A stretch of 64,000 bases of DNA, from positions 12,223,187-12,287,186 of the forward strand of contig CM025853.1 in the NCBI GenBank assembly GCA_003952965.2, written 5' to 3'. The notes under the pieces are model-generated. The model saw only the letters and a list, made by a program, of their open reading frames with translations, was not told the DNA's origin and searched no databases. The translations under genes and the position numbers were made by a program. Positions within the stretch are counted from its first letter, which is position 1; each line of letters opens with the position of its first letter. Below are positions 47,700 through 59,277 of this stretch, one piece after another. The stretch comes from Morella rubra (Eukaryota; Streptophyta; Magnoliopsida; Fagales; Myricaceae).

Positions 47700-50180
47700 C
47701 AACTTCAAGCTTTTTACTCTCTTGTTAAAACTCAGTTTCAGCTCAAGATTAAAATTCTTTGTTCAGACAATGGCAAAGTATTTGACATGCCTAATTTCTA
47801 CATGAAAAAGGGTATTGTGCATCACCGCACTTGTGTGGAAACCCCGCAACAAAACGGGGTGGTTGAACGTAAACACCAACATATTTTAAATGTTGCCCGT
47901 TCTCTCAAACTCCAATCTGGTCTTCCTTTAGGCTACTGGAATGAATGTGTACTCACTGCTACACATCTCATCAACCGAACCCCTTCTCCACTTCTCAATA
48001 ATATGTCTCCATATCAACTTCTTTTTCAAACTCCACCAACCTATCATTATCTAAGAGTTTTTGGATGTCTTTATTTTGCCTCATCCTTACACAGAAATCG
48101 TCACAAATTTTCACCTCGTGCTAGAAAATGCATCCTACTTGGGTACCCTTACGGTGTTAAAGGTTACAAACTATTGGATTTGGATTCTCATCAAATATTT
48201 CTTTCCCGTGATGTTATTTTTTATGAATCTATTTTTCCTTTTTTACTTCCCAACTCTTCTCCTTCCTCTTCTGTTTCTCCTAACACTTTTCCTCTCTCCT
48301 CTGTTTCTTCTCCCACATTACCTTCCTATACACCACCTTCGGACATACAAAATTTTTCCTCGCCTTCTCCTCCATTTAATCATACTTCTTCCCCTACCTC
48401 TCTATCCCAAACTCCACCTCCTACTCAGTCTCTTCGCCGCTCCACACGAATTTGTCAACCACCAGTGTACTTGCAGGATTATCAATGTCAACATTCTGCT
48501 ACTACTCATCCTTCTCCTTGCTCCAGCTCAGGTAACGTTCTTTCATCCTCTCCTTCCCCTTTTTATTCTTTATCCACTGTTCTTTCTACTACTCACCTCT
48601 CTCCTCATTACAAAGCTTTCTCTTCTTCAATTTTGCAACCTGAACCCACTACCTACCAGCAAGCTGTCCAATCTCCTGCTTGGCGACAGGCCATGGATGC
48701 TGAACTTGCTGCATTGGAACAAAATCAGACTTGGGAAATTACAGATCTTCCTATTGGCAAGACAGCCATTGGTTCTAAATGGGTCTACCGTATCAAGTAC
48801 CATTCTGATGGTATCATTGAACGATACAAAGCTTGCCTCGTTGCTAAAGGTTATACGCAACGAGAGGGCTTGGATTATCATGAGACTTTCTCCCCTGATG
48901 TGAAGATTGTTACTGTTCATCTTCTTCTTGCTCTCGCATCTGTTAAAGGCTGGTTGTTGCATCAATTTGATATCAACAACGCCTTCTTACATAGGGATCT
49001 TCATGAGGAAGTGTTTATGCAGCTTCCTTTGGGTTATTCTGCCTCCTCTCCTCACAAAGTTTGTCAACTTAAGAAAAGTTTTTATGGTTTAAAACAGGCT
49101 TCCCGGCAATGGTATGAAAAATTTTCTGCCGCCTTGCTTCACTATGGTTTTCGTTTATCTCTGGCAGACTATAGTTTTTTTTTATTAAGAAGACTGATTC
49201 CTCCTTTATGGCATTACTTGTTTATGTCGATGACATTGTAGTTGTTTCTAATGACTCTTCTGTAGTAACACATCTCAAAGACTTCCTGCACTCTCAATTC
49301 TGCATCAAAGACTTGGGTCCTTTGAAATATTTTCTTGGTTTAAAGGTTGCCCGTAATGGTTCTGGTATTCAGTTGTGTCAAAGGAAGTATACTCTTGACA
49401 TGCTCCATGATTCTAGTCTCCTTGCCTCTAAGCCTACTCGAGTACCTATGGACCAGAATTTGAAGCTCTCCAAGGACGATGGTCCTTTTCTTGTTGATCC
49501 TGCTCCCTATCGACGTCTCATTGGCAGATTATTATATTTGACACTCATCCGTTCTGATATTCCTTACTCTGTTACTCTTCTCAGTCAGTTTATGGCTTAA
49601 CCTCAGGTTCCCCATCTCTAAGCTGCTTACAAGGTTTTGCAATATCTCAAGTCAGCTCCGGGTCAAGGAATTTATTTTCCTTCTTCCTCAGCCATTCAGC
49701 TCACTGCCTATTGTGACTCCGACTAGGCTTCTTGCCCCGACACCTGTAAGTCCACTGCTGGCTATTATGTGTTTATCGGGCACTCTCTTATTCCTTGGAA
49801 ATCAAAGAAACAGACCACCATTTCCAGAAGTTCAGCTGAGGCTGAATATCGTTCCATGGCAGCTGCTTCCTGTGAAATTACTTGGATTAAGTTTCTCTTG
49901 CATGATCTTTCCATTTCTCATCCACAACTCGCTATTCTCCACTGTGACAATCAAGCTGCTTTGCATATCGTTGCTAATCCCATCTTCCATGAGAGGATGA
50001 AACATATTGAATTGGATTGTCATCTCATCCGTGACAAACTCCAGGATGGTACTCTCTCTACTGTTTACACTTCGACCTCTTCTCAGTTGGTTGATCTTTT
50101 TACGAAGGCCTTACCGTCAACTATTCTTACTCCTTTCCTGCTCAAGATGGGAGTCTACAATATCTACTCTCCATCTTGCG
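47700..50180 (+). pseudogene. Copia integrase C-part, reverse transcriptase and RNase H, broken
   Basis: Integrase continues after a frame change (SDNGKVF, then ETPQQNGVVERKHQHILN). A long Ser/Pro-rich linker (about 48245-48640) leads to the reverse transcriptase (AMDAELAALEQNQTWEI, GSKWVYRIKYHSDG, QFDINNAFLHRDLHEEVF, KKSFYGLKQASRQWYEKF). A frame change near 49190 precedes the catalytic YVDD box (LLVYVDDIVV, about 49210). Stops at about 49598, 49619 and 49725 fall in the connection and RNase H. RNase H then reads [27 protein letters not shown] and [13 protein letters not shown] to the end. Confidence 0.9.
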
Positions 50181-50186
50181 GGGGGA

Positions 50187-50495
50187 TATTACACTCTGTT
50201 TCGTCATCACCTCCATTCTCCAACTCAGCATCTCAGTCAGCAACCCAGCACAGCTCACACGTCATTCTACAGCAAGGCAGTACACACCAACACTTGGATA
50301 CAGAGAATAACTCTGCTGAAGTTTGTTAGCATCTTTTCTGTTTTCTTGGGATTTCTGTAAATACCTAGGAGGCAGTTATTCTTCGATTCTAGCGCAAGCT
50401 TGTATATATTTTAGTCTTCTGTAATACTTTTACAATTCATTCAATACACGAGAGAATTCACTCGTTCATTTCATCGTCTTTTTCAAAATGCAAAA
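50187..50495 (+). repeat. 3' LTR of the copia element
   Basis: 309 bp, from tattacactctg to aaaatgcaaaa. Same layout as the 5' LTR with about seven single-base differences, all transitions by eye. Confidence 0.85.
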
Positions 50496-50500
50496 TACTC

Positions 50501-51780
50501 CAATGAGGTTGGTGCGAAGGTTTGAGGACCTCGTCATAGAGAAGCTTGCTGTCACTTTCGAAGCTAGTCTTCAGCCATCCCTGCTGCAAAACAATGTCCA
50601 TAGCCTTTGCTGCCACCATAGCTTCACCGATCAAAGGGTCCAAGTGAAGAATTCGCCCCAAACATCCTTGCTGCAAAGCAATGTCCATAGCCTTTGCTGC
50701 CGCCATAGCTTCACTGATCAAAGGGTCCAACAGACGAATTTGCTCCGTGTACGCAAAACAGAGGGAGCTGTTATGGTCTCTAAAAGAGACCGCTAGCACA
50801 AAAGTTTTCACGAATTGCAACATCCATGTTGCATTTGAAGGACCCCAACAACGAGAGTATCCGACGCTTTCTAAGCTGCTGGTCAACCTTATTCCAGGAC
50901 ATGCACAGTGTATCTCATCAAAATATCCTTCACATGTCTTGCTTCCCTAACATTAGCACGAGAGAAGATGATAAGATTATCTACGAAACATTAGGTGAGA
51001 AACCGATGGGGCTCTTCAATTAATCAGGATGTTGTGTAATTCTCCCCTGTTTTCAGCTTGGAATAGAAGATGTGAAATCGCCTCCAACTCAAGAATGAAG
51101 AGAAGCGGGGAGAGAGGATCTTCTTACCGAAGGCCCCGTTTGGGGTTGATGAAGCCAAAAGGGCTACCGTTAAGTAGGATTGAAAATGAAATGGTCGAGA
51201 TACATTGATCGATCCATTGTAGCCATTCCTCATCAAATCTATAGTATCTTAGGACATGGAGGATAAAAATCATTCCATGTGATCGTAAGCCTTCTCCATG
51301 TTCACCTTGACTGCCATGAGGCCCTTCCTACCCCTATTTGTTTTCATGGAATGGAAAATTTCTTAAGCCATGATAGTGTTTCTTAGATCACTTGGCCTTA
51401 GATGAAAGTTGCTTGAGGATAGAAAACCAAATTTTCTATAACTTCGTTCAACCTGGAAGCTAGAATTTTTACTATGATCTTGTACGCCACATTACACAAA
51501 CTATCAGGCAGTAGTTCTTTATCTGATTGGGGTGGTCAGTTTTGGAATTAAAACAAGGCTTAACTGGCCAATTGTTACCAATCTGTTCTGCCATATGCTT
51601 CGTAGATTTTTCCAATGGAAGGTTGTGGATCTGCAGCTATAGTTCGATGGAATCTAGGTCGATCTCCTAGATAGTATCTCCTAAAGACCAGGGTTTAAGG
51701 GCAAGGAGATAGCCCTTGATGCTCCAAGGAGCTTGCTCCATGATACGAAAGAGGAAATCAAGTCAGGATAAGAAGGCTAA
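50501..51780 (-). pseudogene. Decayed LINE (L1-like) with ORF1-ORF2 fusion, minus strand
   Basis: Read on the minus strand from about 51780. First a DUF4283-type ORF1 piece (FLFRIMEQAPWSIKGYLLAL, LQIHNLPLEKSTKHMAEQIG). Then, with no endonuclease between, reverse transcriptase motifs (SLCNVAYKIIVKILASRLNE with a frame change, VKVNMEKAYDHME, ILLNGSPFGFINPKRGL, EDPLSPLLFILELEA). Last an RNase H domain (GWLKTSFESDSKLLYDEVLK, PSHQPHWSI) that runs into the copia target site. Stops and frame changes are many. A large internal deletion has joined ORF1 to ORF2. A 29-codon in-frame tandem duplication lies in the RNase H part. Confidence 0.85.
50575..50735. repeat. 87-bp tandem duplication inside the LINE RNase H
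   Basis: Two copies of the stretch from catcc(c/t)tgctgcaaa to gatcaaagggtccaa, beginning near 50575 and 50662. They encode, on the minus strand, DPLIGEAMVAAKAMDIVLQQ and DPLISEAMAAAKAMDIALQQ. Confidence 0.85.
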
Positions 51781-53251
51781 AGTGTAATTATGAATTGTCT
51801 TGACAAATTATACAAAACCTAAACGTAGTCCGAAAATAAGGAATGGTTTGGAACAAGTTCTAACTAGCTGTGTCGTTTGCCACCATTATCCTTTCCCCCT
51901 GCCCCCACCCAGCCACCCAAAAAAACGTGTAAAATCAAAACTGTTGAGAAGCTATGGAGGTAAGAATACATTATTGTTTGGATCCTTGGTCAAATGAGAC
52001 ACCATGACCCTAACGACAGAGACAAAAACCCATCTTTGTCTGGTATACAACTACCTAACAAGACAAGAAGTCATAGATACCAATACTAACATAACCGAAC
52101 AATAATTTACTCTATGACTGCACTTTCCCCCACTTACAAGTCCTACATGACCCCAACAACAAAGACAAAAACCCTTTCATGTCCTCAATACCCGCTACAA
52201 ATAGTGTCCAGCTAGCTTTGAAAGAGAACTACACACAATACTCAAGTCATTGACCTATATATTCATTACATAAACATACTGCAACAAACATCTAGTATTT
52301 TCAAGCGGGAAGAAAAAGGGTGGAAAATTTTACCTTTGTGAGACCCTCAACATCTCCTTTGAGCTTACTATTAGTTGATTTTGGGAGATTTTGACAATTA
52401 GGTTTCATGCGTGCATGCAAATTGGAAATAAGGTATTCGGGCTCTTCTGTCATGTAATTTAAAATTAGGGGAAAAATATTGGTGTGTCATGGGGACGTGG
52501 CAAGGGAGATGGGCAATTGAATCAGACTACATGGCTGACGCCCATGCTTCTTTTGTTGAAGTAAATACAAATGGTCTAATTCGAGATTTCCTGTTTCGAC
52601 TTGGTGACCTGGCAATGGAGATGGAAGCGTGTAGACTTCTTATTGGACATGATGTGGAGTCTGTCTGCCGCGTAGGATTTTTCCGTTAAGCAATTGTGCC
52701 CAAAGTGACGAAAGGATTAAAATATGAATGGTTTAAAGCTCAGGGACCCCAGTGGAACGAATTGAACCTTAAGGACTATTTTGAGAAAAAAAAAAAAAAA
52801 AAAAAGGTTAACTTTAGAGATTGGAAGACTAATTAAGCCTAATAAAAACTTACTAAAATACTTACCCTACAACACAATAATGTGCTAAAAACTTACAAAT
52901 AACCTTATTTCAATACAAAAGGCACAAAACTTAGAATGACATACAAATAGAAACCTACATGTTACAACATAAAAGACAGAGAGAAGCTACAAGTAACAAC
53001 TTACAATATGAGGGTCCATTTAACACCTAACATTGCTAACCAAATAATATTACAATACCATTGTTCAACACATAGCCACCAAACTACCAATCAAAACAAG
53101 ACATTCAACCTCAAACCACCAAGCAACAATCAAAATGCATCTCAACCTCACCACTAAAACACAAACTAAAAAAATTAGCCACCACATTAAGCCTCATGAC
53201 ATTAAAAACAAATAATTTGAAAAAAAAAAAAAACCCTATTGGTAATGGACA
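51781..53251. other. Spacer
   Basis: AT- and A-rich DNA with a 20-bp poly-A run near 52787. The open frame near 52489-52689 shows no recognised family. No RNA gene or element end seen. Confidence 0.5.
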
Positions 53252-53699
53252 TAAAAATAAGGCTTAAATGCATCTCATGCCTCAGTGGTATGTGCGAATT
53301 GCATATATGCCCCTGAGGTAAACAAAGTTATTTTTATATCTCTGAGTTAAATTTAAAAGTCACAATATGCCCCTCCATTCCTTTGTCGTTTGAAACGTTA
53401 ACGGAAAGTGCTAACGTGGCAAAAATAAATATGTCAACACCAATCAGATAATGCCATGTGTCCTCTGGCCCCACAATTGCCACATCACTTGTCCAATCAT
53501 ATGCCACGTCATTTCCTTTTAGACATGTCATCATTTAAAAAAAAAAACCCGCAAAAACAGAAACGTCGGCTTTGCCCCAAATTGAACTCTCTTCTCCCCT
53601 TCCCCCTAACCACGATTCATTCTCCCCCTCTCTACCCTAAGTCCTTTCTCCTGAAATCAAATCTGCAACTCTCAAAATTCGAAGCTCCTTAGCTCTCCA

Positions 53700-55362
53700 T
53701 GAGAAATGTCATATGTTTTTTGGTCTTCCTCAAGACAATATGGAGGTTCCTAGTGTGGATCGATCAGTAAGTGCGGTGGTTCCTAAGTTGCCAATGTTGT
53801 CAACTGCCCTTGCAATATTTGGGCAACCGTGAGGACTCTACTGACTGACGACAACCCACGACGCCGATTTTATGGTTGTCCCATGTACAGTGGCACCTCT
53901 GTAAGTGAATGAGACTTCACCATATCATGATTTTGCCAGTTCGATCATTTATAGTAGGAGCTTATAGTATAAGTTTTATCTGTTTGATTTTGCCATTATT
54001 GTAGAAGCTTAGAGCTGTCTAGGTTCTACTCCTTGCTCGTCTTTGTAGGCGCTACCAGTGAGTTCTCAGACTTAGTTCCAGTGTATCTATGTTAATTTTT
54101 GGCTTATGCTGCTAAGAGCCACAAATATTAATTTTGAGCATAATGCTAAGAAATTATTAGCTCGTCTTTGTGTTATCTGATGTATCTAGCCTTTTGGTAT
54201 TTTCAGCAGGCTTTGTGTATAAAGGACTATTTGTACCCCCTTTATCATAACGGCACTCGTGTGCAACTTTTGATGGTTGAATTATTAGCTAACTTGTGGA
54301 TAGGAGTTCTCACACGCATATATATGGTTTCCATCGGGTCTAATGGTGAAGAGGGTTCGTATTTTGGTTCTAGTTGCAAGTTCATAGTCACAATCCAATT
54401 TCTTTTCTTTTAATTCTTTCCCTGCAACTGTTTACTCTTTTACTGGCTTAATGCTTAGAAAATTTTGAAGTGCTAGTGACTATTCTTTACTTTTTCTTGA
54501 GTTGATTTTGTAATTTACTGGGGCCTTTCTTCCTCTTCTTATGGCTCCTATGGTAAATGAGTTGATGTATCTAGCCTTTTGGTATTTTCAGCAGGTTTTG
54601 TGTATAAATGACTCTTTGTTTGCTATGTAAAATAATGATGTCTTTTCTCAGTCTCTATATGTTGAAATCAGAATTGACTCAATCATTCTAAGTGGAGACA
54701 TGATTATAGCTAGCGGCCGTAAAATGAATATCCTAGAAAGGATTTGTGTCTTGTTTAGGCTCCATAATATTCTATTGATAGCCAAAAGAGGGGACATAAG
54801 TAGTTTCACATACCAAAAATAATCATTAAGAAACAAAATAACAGGGAAATTCACATTATCTTAGGATAGTAAAGGATCTCCCAGTTTAAATTATGTATGC
54901 CACTAACCACTAGACTCATTTCAATTATATTTTAGACTAGTCTCTCTTTCGAGATTAGGCATTAGAATTAACTACTTCTTTGGATCTATCTGCATTATTC
55001 AAAGGCCTAAATGGCTAAAGTATAGATAATTTTCTTAAAGTTCTACACTTTGATGCAGTCCTAACAGTAGGCTTGACCTTTTCTTTGCAGTTTGGTATTT
55101 AATTGATATGTAACATTCTGAATTCACTTTTGATATATAACAAACTGGTTGTAACTTCTTTCGATGGATCGACCTGCCAACTTATCCACGCGGTCAAGAG
55201 TTTTTACCTCCCATGATGAGGAAGAAGAAAAAGTTGGAAGAGGAAGCACACAAACTTAAGGAGAAAGAGAAGCGTCTGAAAATGTGCTTGTTTGGATTTT
55301 GGATTTTCTTCTTTGGAATGAGCCTATGTATGTGCAAACCTTGTGTATCTATTGATGTGTAA
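53700..55362 (+). pseudogene. GRF-type zinc-finger gene of the second MULE
   Basis: Exon 1 ends at 53900 before GTAAGT and encodes CPCNIWATVRTLL, then DDNPRRRFYGCPMYSGTS. Exon 2, from about 55147, encodes CNFFRWIDLPTYPRGQEFLP, then a charged coiled coil (KKKKLEEEAHKLKEKEKRLK) and a hydrophobic tail (FGFWIFFFGMSLCMC) that could span a membrane. Together the two give the CxC...RRFxGC...CxFFxW finger. The reading frame upstream of the finger is interrupted near 53790, and the exon 2 acceptor lacks an obvious AG, so it is probably inactive. Confidence 0.65.
53901..55146 (+). other. Intron of the GRF gene, with a direct repeat
   Basis: T-rich intron. A block of about 50 bp (tgatgtatctagccttttgg ... 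ttttcagcagg) occurs at about 54178 and again at about 54563. Confidence 0.6.
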
Positions 55363-56629
55363 ACCTTGTGCATATGTGAATGGGTACTTGTATTTAGTTG
55401 TAGGGCTTTTAGTTGTAGGGTTTAGTACTCTTTGGATTTTATAACTAAATTAAGTTAAATAGAGACTTTCATTGTAATGGTACTTGACTCTTTGGGGCGC
55501 TTTATGTGCACTTTATGACTTTGATTGTAATGGTACCTATTAGAATCTGTTTTGTAATGGAACTCTACTATTTGGTAGACTTTATGGTACTTTGTTTACT
55601 TGGTGCAAAATCTACAATGTGGAATCCAAATGGTACTTCATTCAGAATTTGTATTTACAAACCAAATCGAAACTTGCAAAATTGCTAAACCAATTGGTAT
55701 TTTAAACAGAATCTATATTTATAAACCAATCCAAACAGAATCTGCCCCATTTAAATAACGTCTTATAAACCAAATCATGGAACAAACAGAATTTGCAAAC
55801 ACCAACCAAATCTGCCAAACTAAAACGAAAAACCAGCAAAGTTTACAAACCAAATGTAATCCAAATAAAATCTGGAAATCCAAATCTGCCAAATCATCTT
55901 TTATAAACAAAATGTGGATCAACAACATAACCAAATATGGAATACTTGCACAGAACGTAATTTGCCAATATAACCAACAACATTACACCCATTGTTCAAG
56001 ATACAAAATATCAGTGTTCAATAAAAGAGAGAAAAAGATAATTTAAACTAAGAAAGATAGAGAAAAGAGAAGAGAGACACAAGATTTAAGTGATTCAGTC
56101 AATAGACCTACATCCACTGTGAGAAAGTCCAACTAAGTAGATTGGTGTACTCACTGAAGTGGCTAACCTTTAACTATTAGCTCATTTCAAGAATAGAAAA
56201 GAGGACCCCACTGTGCTTTGTCAAACACCACTGGAATGTCACAAAAAGCAACTTCTTTGGATGAATCATTGGCTTCAATTGTCTCTTAATCAGTAGCTTC
56301 GAATCGGGGGGAAATCACTCAAGACTAGGACTGTGATGTTCTTCTTTGGACAAAGACTCAAAATGCTACGAATTTGACTAAGTGTTTCATATTCGTGTGA
56401 GGGGAAAAGGGAATGGGGCTAAGCTGAATGACGCCGTTCAGCTTAGCCCCAATTGACATTTTTGTTTTTGTGTTTTTTTTTAAAAAAAAAATTTTATGCG
56501 ACTAAGTTGCGCCATTCAACTTAGCCCCAATTGATGTTTCTGTTTTTGTGTTTTTTTTTTTTAATGGGGCTAAGCTAAATGGTTAGCTTTTCTATATTTG
56601 CGGTTTTTTAAAAAAAAATTAAAAAAAAT
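55363..56629. other. MULE internal 3' region
   Basis: Repeated accaaat/aaatctg words (55660-55900) and two copies of a gcttagccccaattga motif near 56440 and 56518. A stretch near 56085-56135 (gattcagtcaatagacctac, then atccactg) resembles plant copia-LTR border sequence. No gene. Confidence 0.4.
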
Positions 56630-56909
56630 TGATGACGTGTCTAAAAGACAATGACGTGGCATATGATTGGACAAGTGACATAGCATTTATGGGGCTAGAG
56701 GACATATGTCATCACCTGATTGGTGCTGACATGTTTTTTTTGCCACGTTAACACTTACCATTAAAGTTTCAAACGATAAAGGAACAGAGGGGCATATTGT
56801 GACCTTGAAGCTTACCTTAGGGGTATGAAAATGACTTTGTTTACTTCATGGGCATATTTGAAATTCGCGCATACCATAGGGGCATGAGGTGCATTTAAGC
56901 TTAAAAATA

Positions 56910-58635
56910 TATTTTACAATAAAAGCATAAACAAACTCACCAAACAAGATATATAAGCTACACCATTCCTTCCTTGAAAAGTATGATCACTAGATCCAAG
57001 TTTAGTTCTACAACAATAACAATTAGACAAAAAGATTGTTAAATAAGAATATAATGAAATCCAAAGGATTGAGGCAATCTAAGAGATGGGTAAATTGAGT
57101 TTTAAAAACTTTTTTGAGAACCTTATCAAAAATCCAAAATCTTAACCAAACAGATAAACAAGTAAATGAGATAGGGTTAGAGATAGCAAACATTTGAATT
57201 TTTTAGATGGTTTGGTAACCTTGCCTACGTCCACCTCTCAAGCTCCTTTACCGAGCCTTGAGGCTTTCCACTATTGACCCTTTATCTCAAAGGAAATATC
57301 TTTTACACAAAACTCATGAACACCCTTCCAAGCTCCAAACCTCTATGGTGATAACCCTCCTCAATAAAGTTTACAAGAGTGCTCACACTCTCCTTTATAC
57401 TTGAAAACGAGATTGATGTTGAAAAAAACTTTTATAAAGAGTAGATGATAAAGTTCATAATCTGTGTCAAAAGTTCACACAAAGACTAAGCTTGAAGGTG
57501 AAAGATTTATATGTAAAGCTCTTTGAAAATGAGAAATTAGGCTTTGAAAAATGATGGCTCGAAAATTGTGAATCAGCAAGCCTAGAATAACTCTAAAATT
57601 TTCCTATTATTGACTCTTTTGAAAAATCAACGATTTTAGGTTTATAGAAAAATTTAGCCTATCGATCAATTGGGATCCTTATATCGGTGGATCCGGTACC
57701 TGTGACTGTTGTTAGCATAATCCTTATTTTGAAATTAGGGTTTGAATATTTTGCAACATTGTTTGTTCTACCGATCGACTGTTGCTCATCAGGTAATGAA
57801 TCCATTTAAAAAAGAGTTTGATTAATTTTCATCTCATTCATTGTTGCATCAGGTACGAAGAACGGATCCAATTGTTATACATGTCGGTCGACTGGTGATC
57901 TTTCGATAGTGAATCCTATTAACCAGATTAGGATAAATGTTATGATCATCACAGTTGAACCTTATGTAGGTAGTATACATAACGTTTGACCAAAGTTCTT
58001 TTGAAATAGACAAAACTAGTTTTAATAACTCTTTAAAGGTTTTAGAGTTTTTTTAAAAATCATTTTACTTAGAGAAATTATTTCAAGGGAATTTTTATAA
58101 TTTTATTGTAAAGTAAGTGTGTGATCGAGCTTGTCTAAATAATAAGCTTAAGAGTTACTAGGAATGCCTTAAGGTCTTTAAGCCATGAACTCTTGCTCTT
58201 CAATCCTTGTGGTTGTCTCTTTTGCATTTGTTACTTTGGTGTTTGTAGATATCCATTTGTAATCTTAATCACTTTTTTTTTTTTTTTAATTATCAAAATT
58301 TCGCTTGTGAACTAAAGAGTCAGTCAAAACAATATTGGTGTAATGAAGTTTTTAACAAAAAAAATCACCTAAGTCAAGCCTATAGCTCTCAACATCATCC
58401 ATCTCATCCAAGTGATGTTCAATAACAGGTAATTTTTGAAAGTGAAAAGGATTTACCAGTTAACTTGTGCTCTTAATCTCAATCGCCATTCCTTCTCACT
58501 CCATAGTCCATTCTAGCTGAGACTGGCATTCAATTGATGGCAACATAGTGTCGACCTTAGGTAATTTGGGGGCACACTTTCTTAAGAGTTTCAGCTTGCT
58601 GAACTCCGGTAAGGATCCAGCACCTTACCAGTTAC
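56910..58635. other. Spacer with probable LTR-retroelement debris
   Basis: Around 57200-57240, tggtttggtaaccttgccta and the following cgtccac are typical of border regions of plant copia elements. No pair of LTRs or coding region could be delimited. Near 58510 and 58577 short copies of neighbouring hAT sequence occur (see findings). Confidence 0.4.
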
Positions 58636-59277
58636 CACTTGTACTGAATATAGACTCTTAAGCAATGGTAGTAATGAAGATAGCCAAAACAACACTAGTT
58701 ATTTGAGTAACAATCGGATATTTCGTGGAATTAACCTTCCACCAATTCAAGATATCGAACTTCTCACTCGGGATCTCCATATCCTCTAAGTAATACCATT
58801 CTAGCTGAGACTGGCATTCCATTGGGTTTCTAAAAGCCCAAGATTGATGAAACTCTTGCAACATAGACAAAGAATTCTCACTACTCTTTGAGCTCGAAGA
58901 GGTCACATAATTGTAAGAATCAACAATACTCCCTTGTGGCTACTTGAAGAGCTTTCAATCTTTGAATATTGCTCATACAAGCGATCAATGTCTTTCTTAA
59001 GAGTTTCAGCAAATTGCTCTCCCTTCACTTACTGTAGAACCCTCTTGAACTAGAAATCTAGAGTGACCAACTTGAAGCATGGGTCAAGGGCAACAGCTAT
59101 GAACAACAACCTATTTATCTTCTCAATATCCCCCAATACTTGTCATATAATATCCTCCAATACTTGTCATACTTTGACTTCATCCCAAGAGTCATACTAC
59201 TCAACAAAATATCATTTGTTTCAAAATAAGCTCTAAAATGTGCATGAATAGTAGAGAGCTCCTAGAAGTAAAATTTA

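Larger units (their letters stand above)
45360..50495 (+). mobile_element. Ty1/copia LTR retrotransposon, 5.1 kb, defective
   Basis: Two LTRs (45360-45663 and 50187-50495), 5-bp target duplication TACTC (45355-45359 and 50496-50500), a primer-binding site TGGTATCAGAGC right after the 5' LTR (initiator-Met tRNA type), and a purine tract gcggggggata before the 3' LTR. Gene order gag, protease, integrase, reverse transcriptase, RNase H is the copia order. Several stops and frameshifts make it defective. The LTRs differ at only about seven positions, so the insertion is young. Confidence 0.95.
53260..56901 (+). mobile_element. Second Mutator-like element with GRF zinc-finger gene, 3.6 kb
   Basis: Terminal inverted repeats of about 270 bp: 53260-53530 pairs with 56630-56901 (shared gacgtggcatatgattggac and gaggggcatattgtgac, reversed on the left). 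TAAAAATA is repeated at both borders (53252-53259 and 56902-56909), one short of the usual 9 bp. Carries a GRF zinc-finger gene but no transposase. Confidence 0.8.

Noticed and set aside
48061..48903. 280-codon open frame rich in Leu and Pro in the copia linker region
   Set aside because: It is an alternative frame of the pol Ser/Pro-rich linker and reverse transcriptase; the true frame has all RT motifs.
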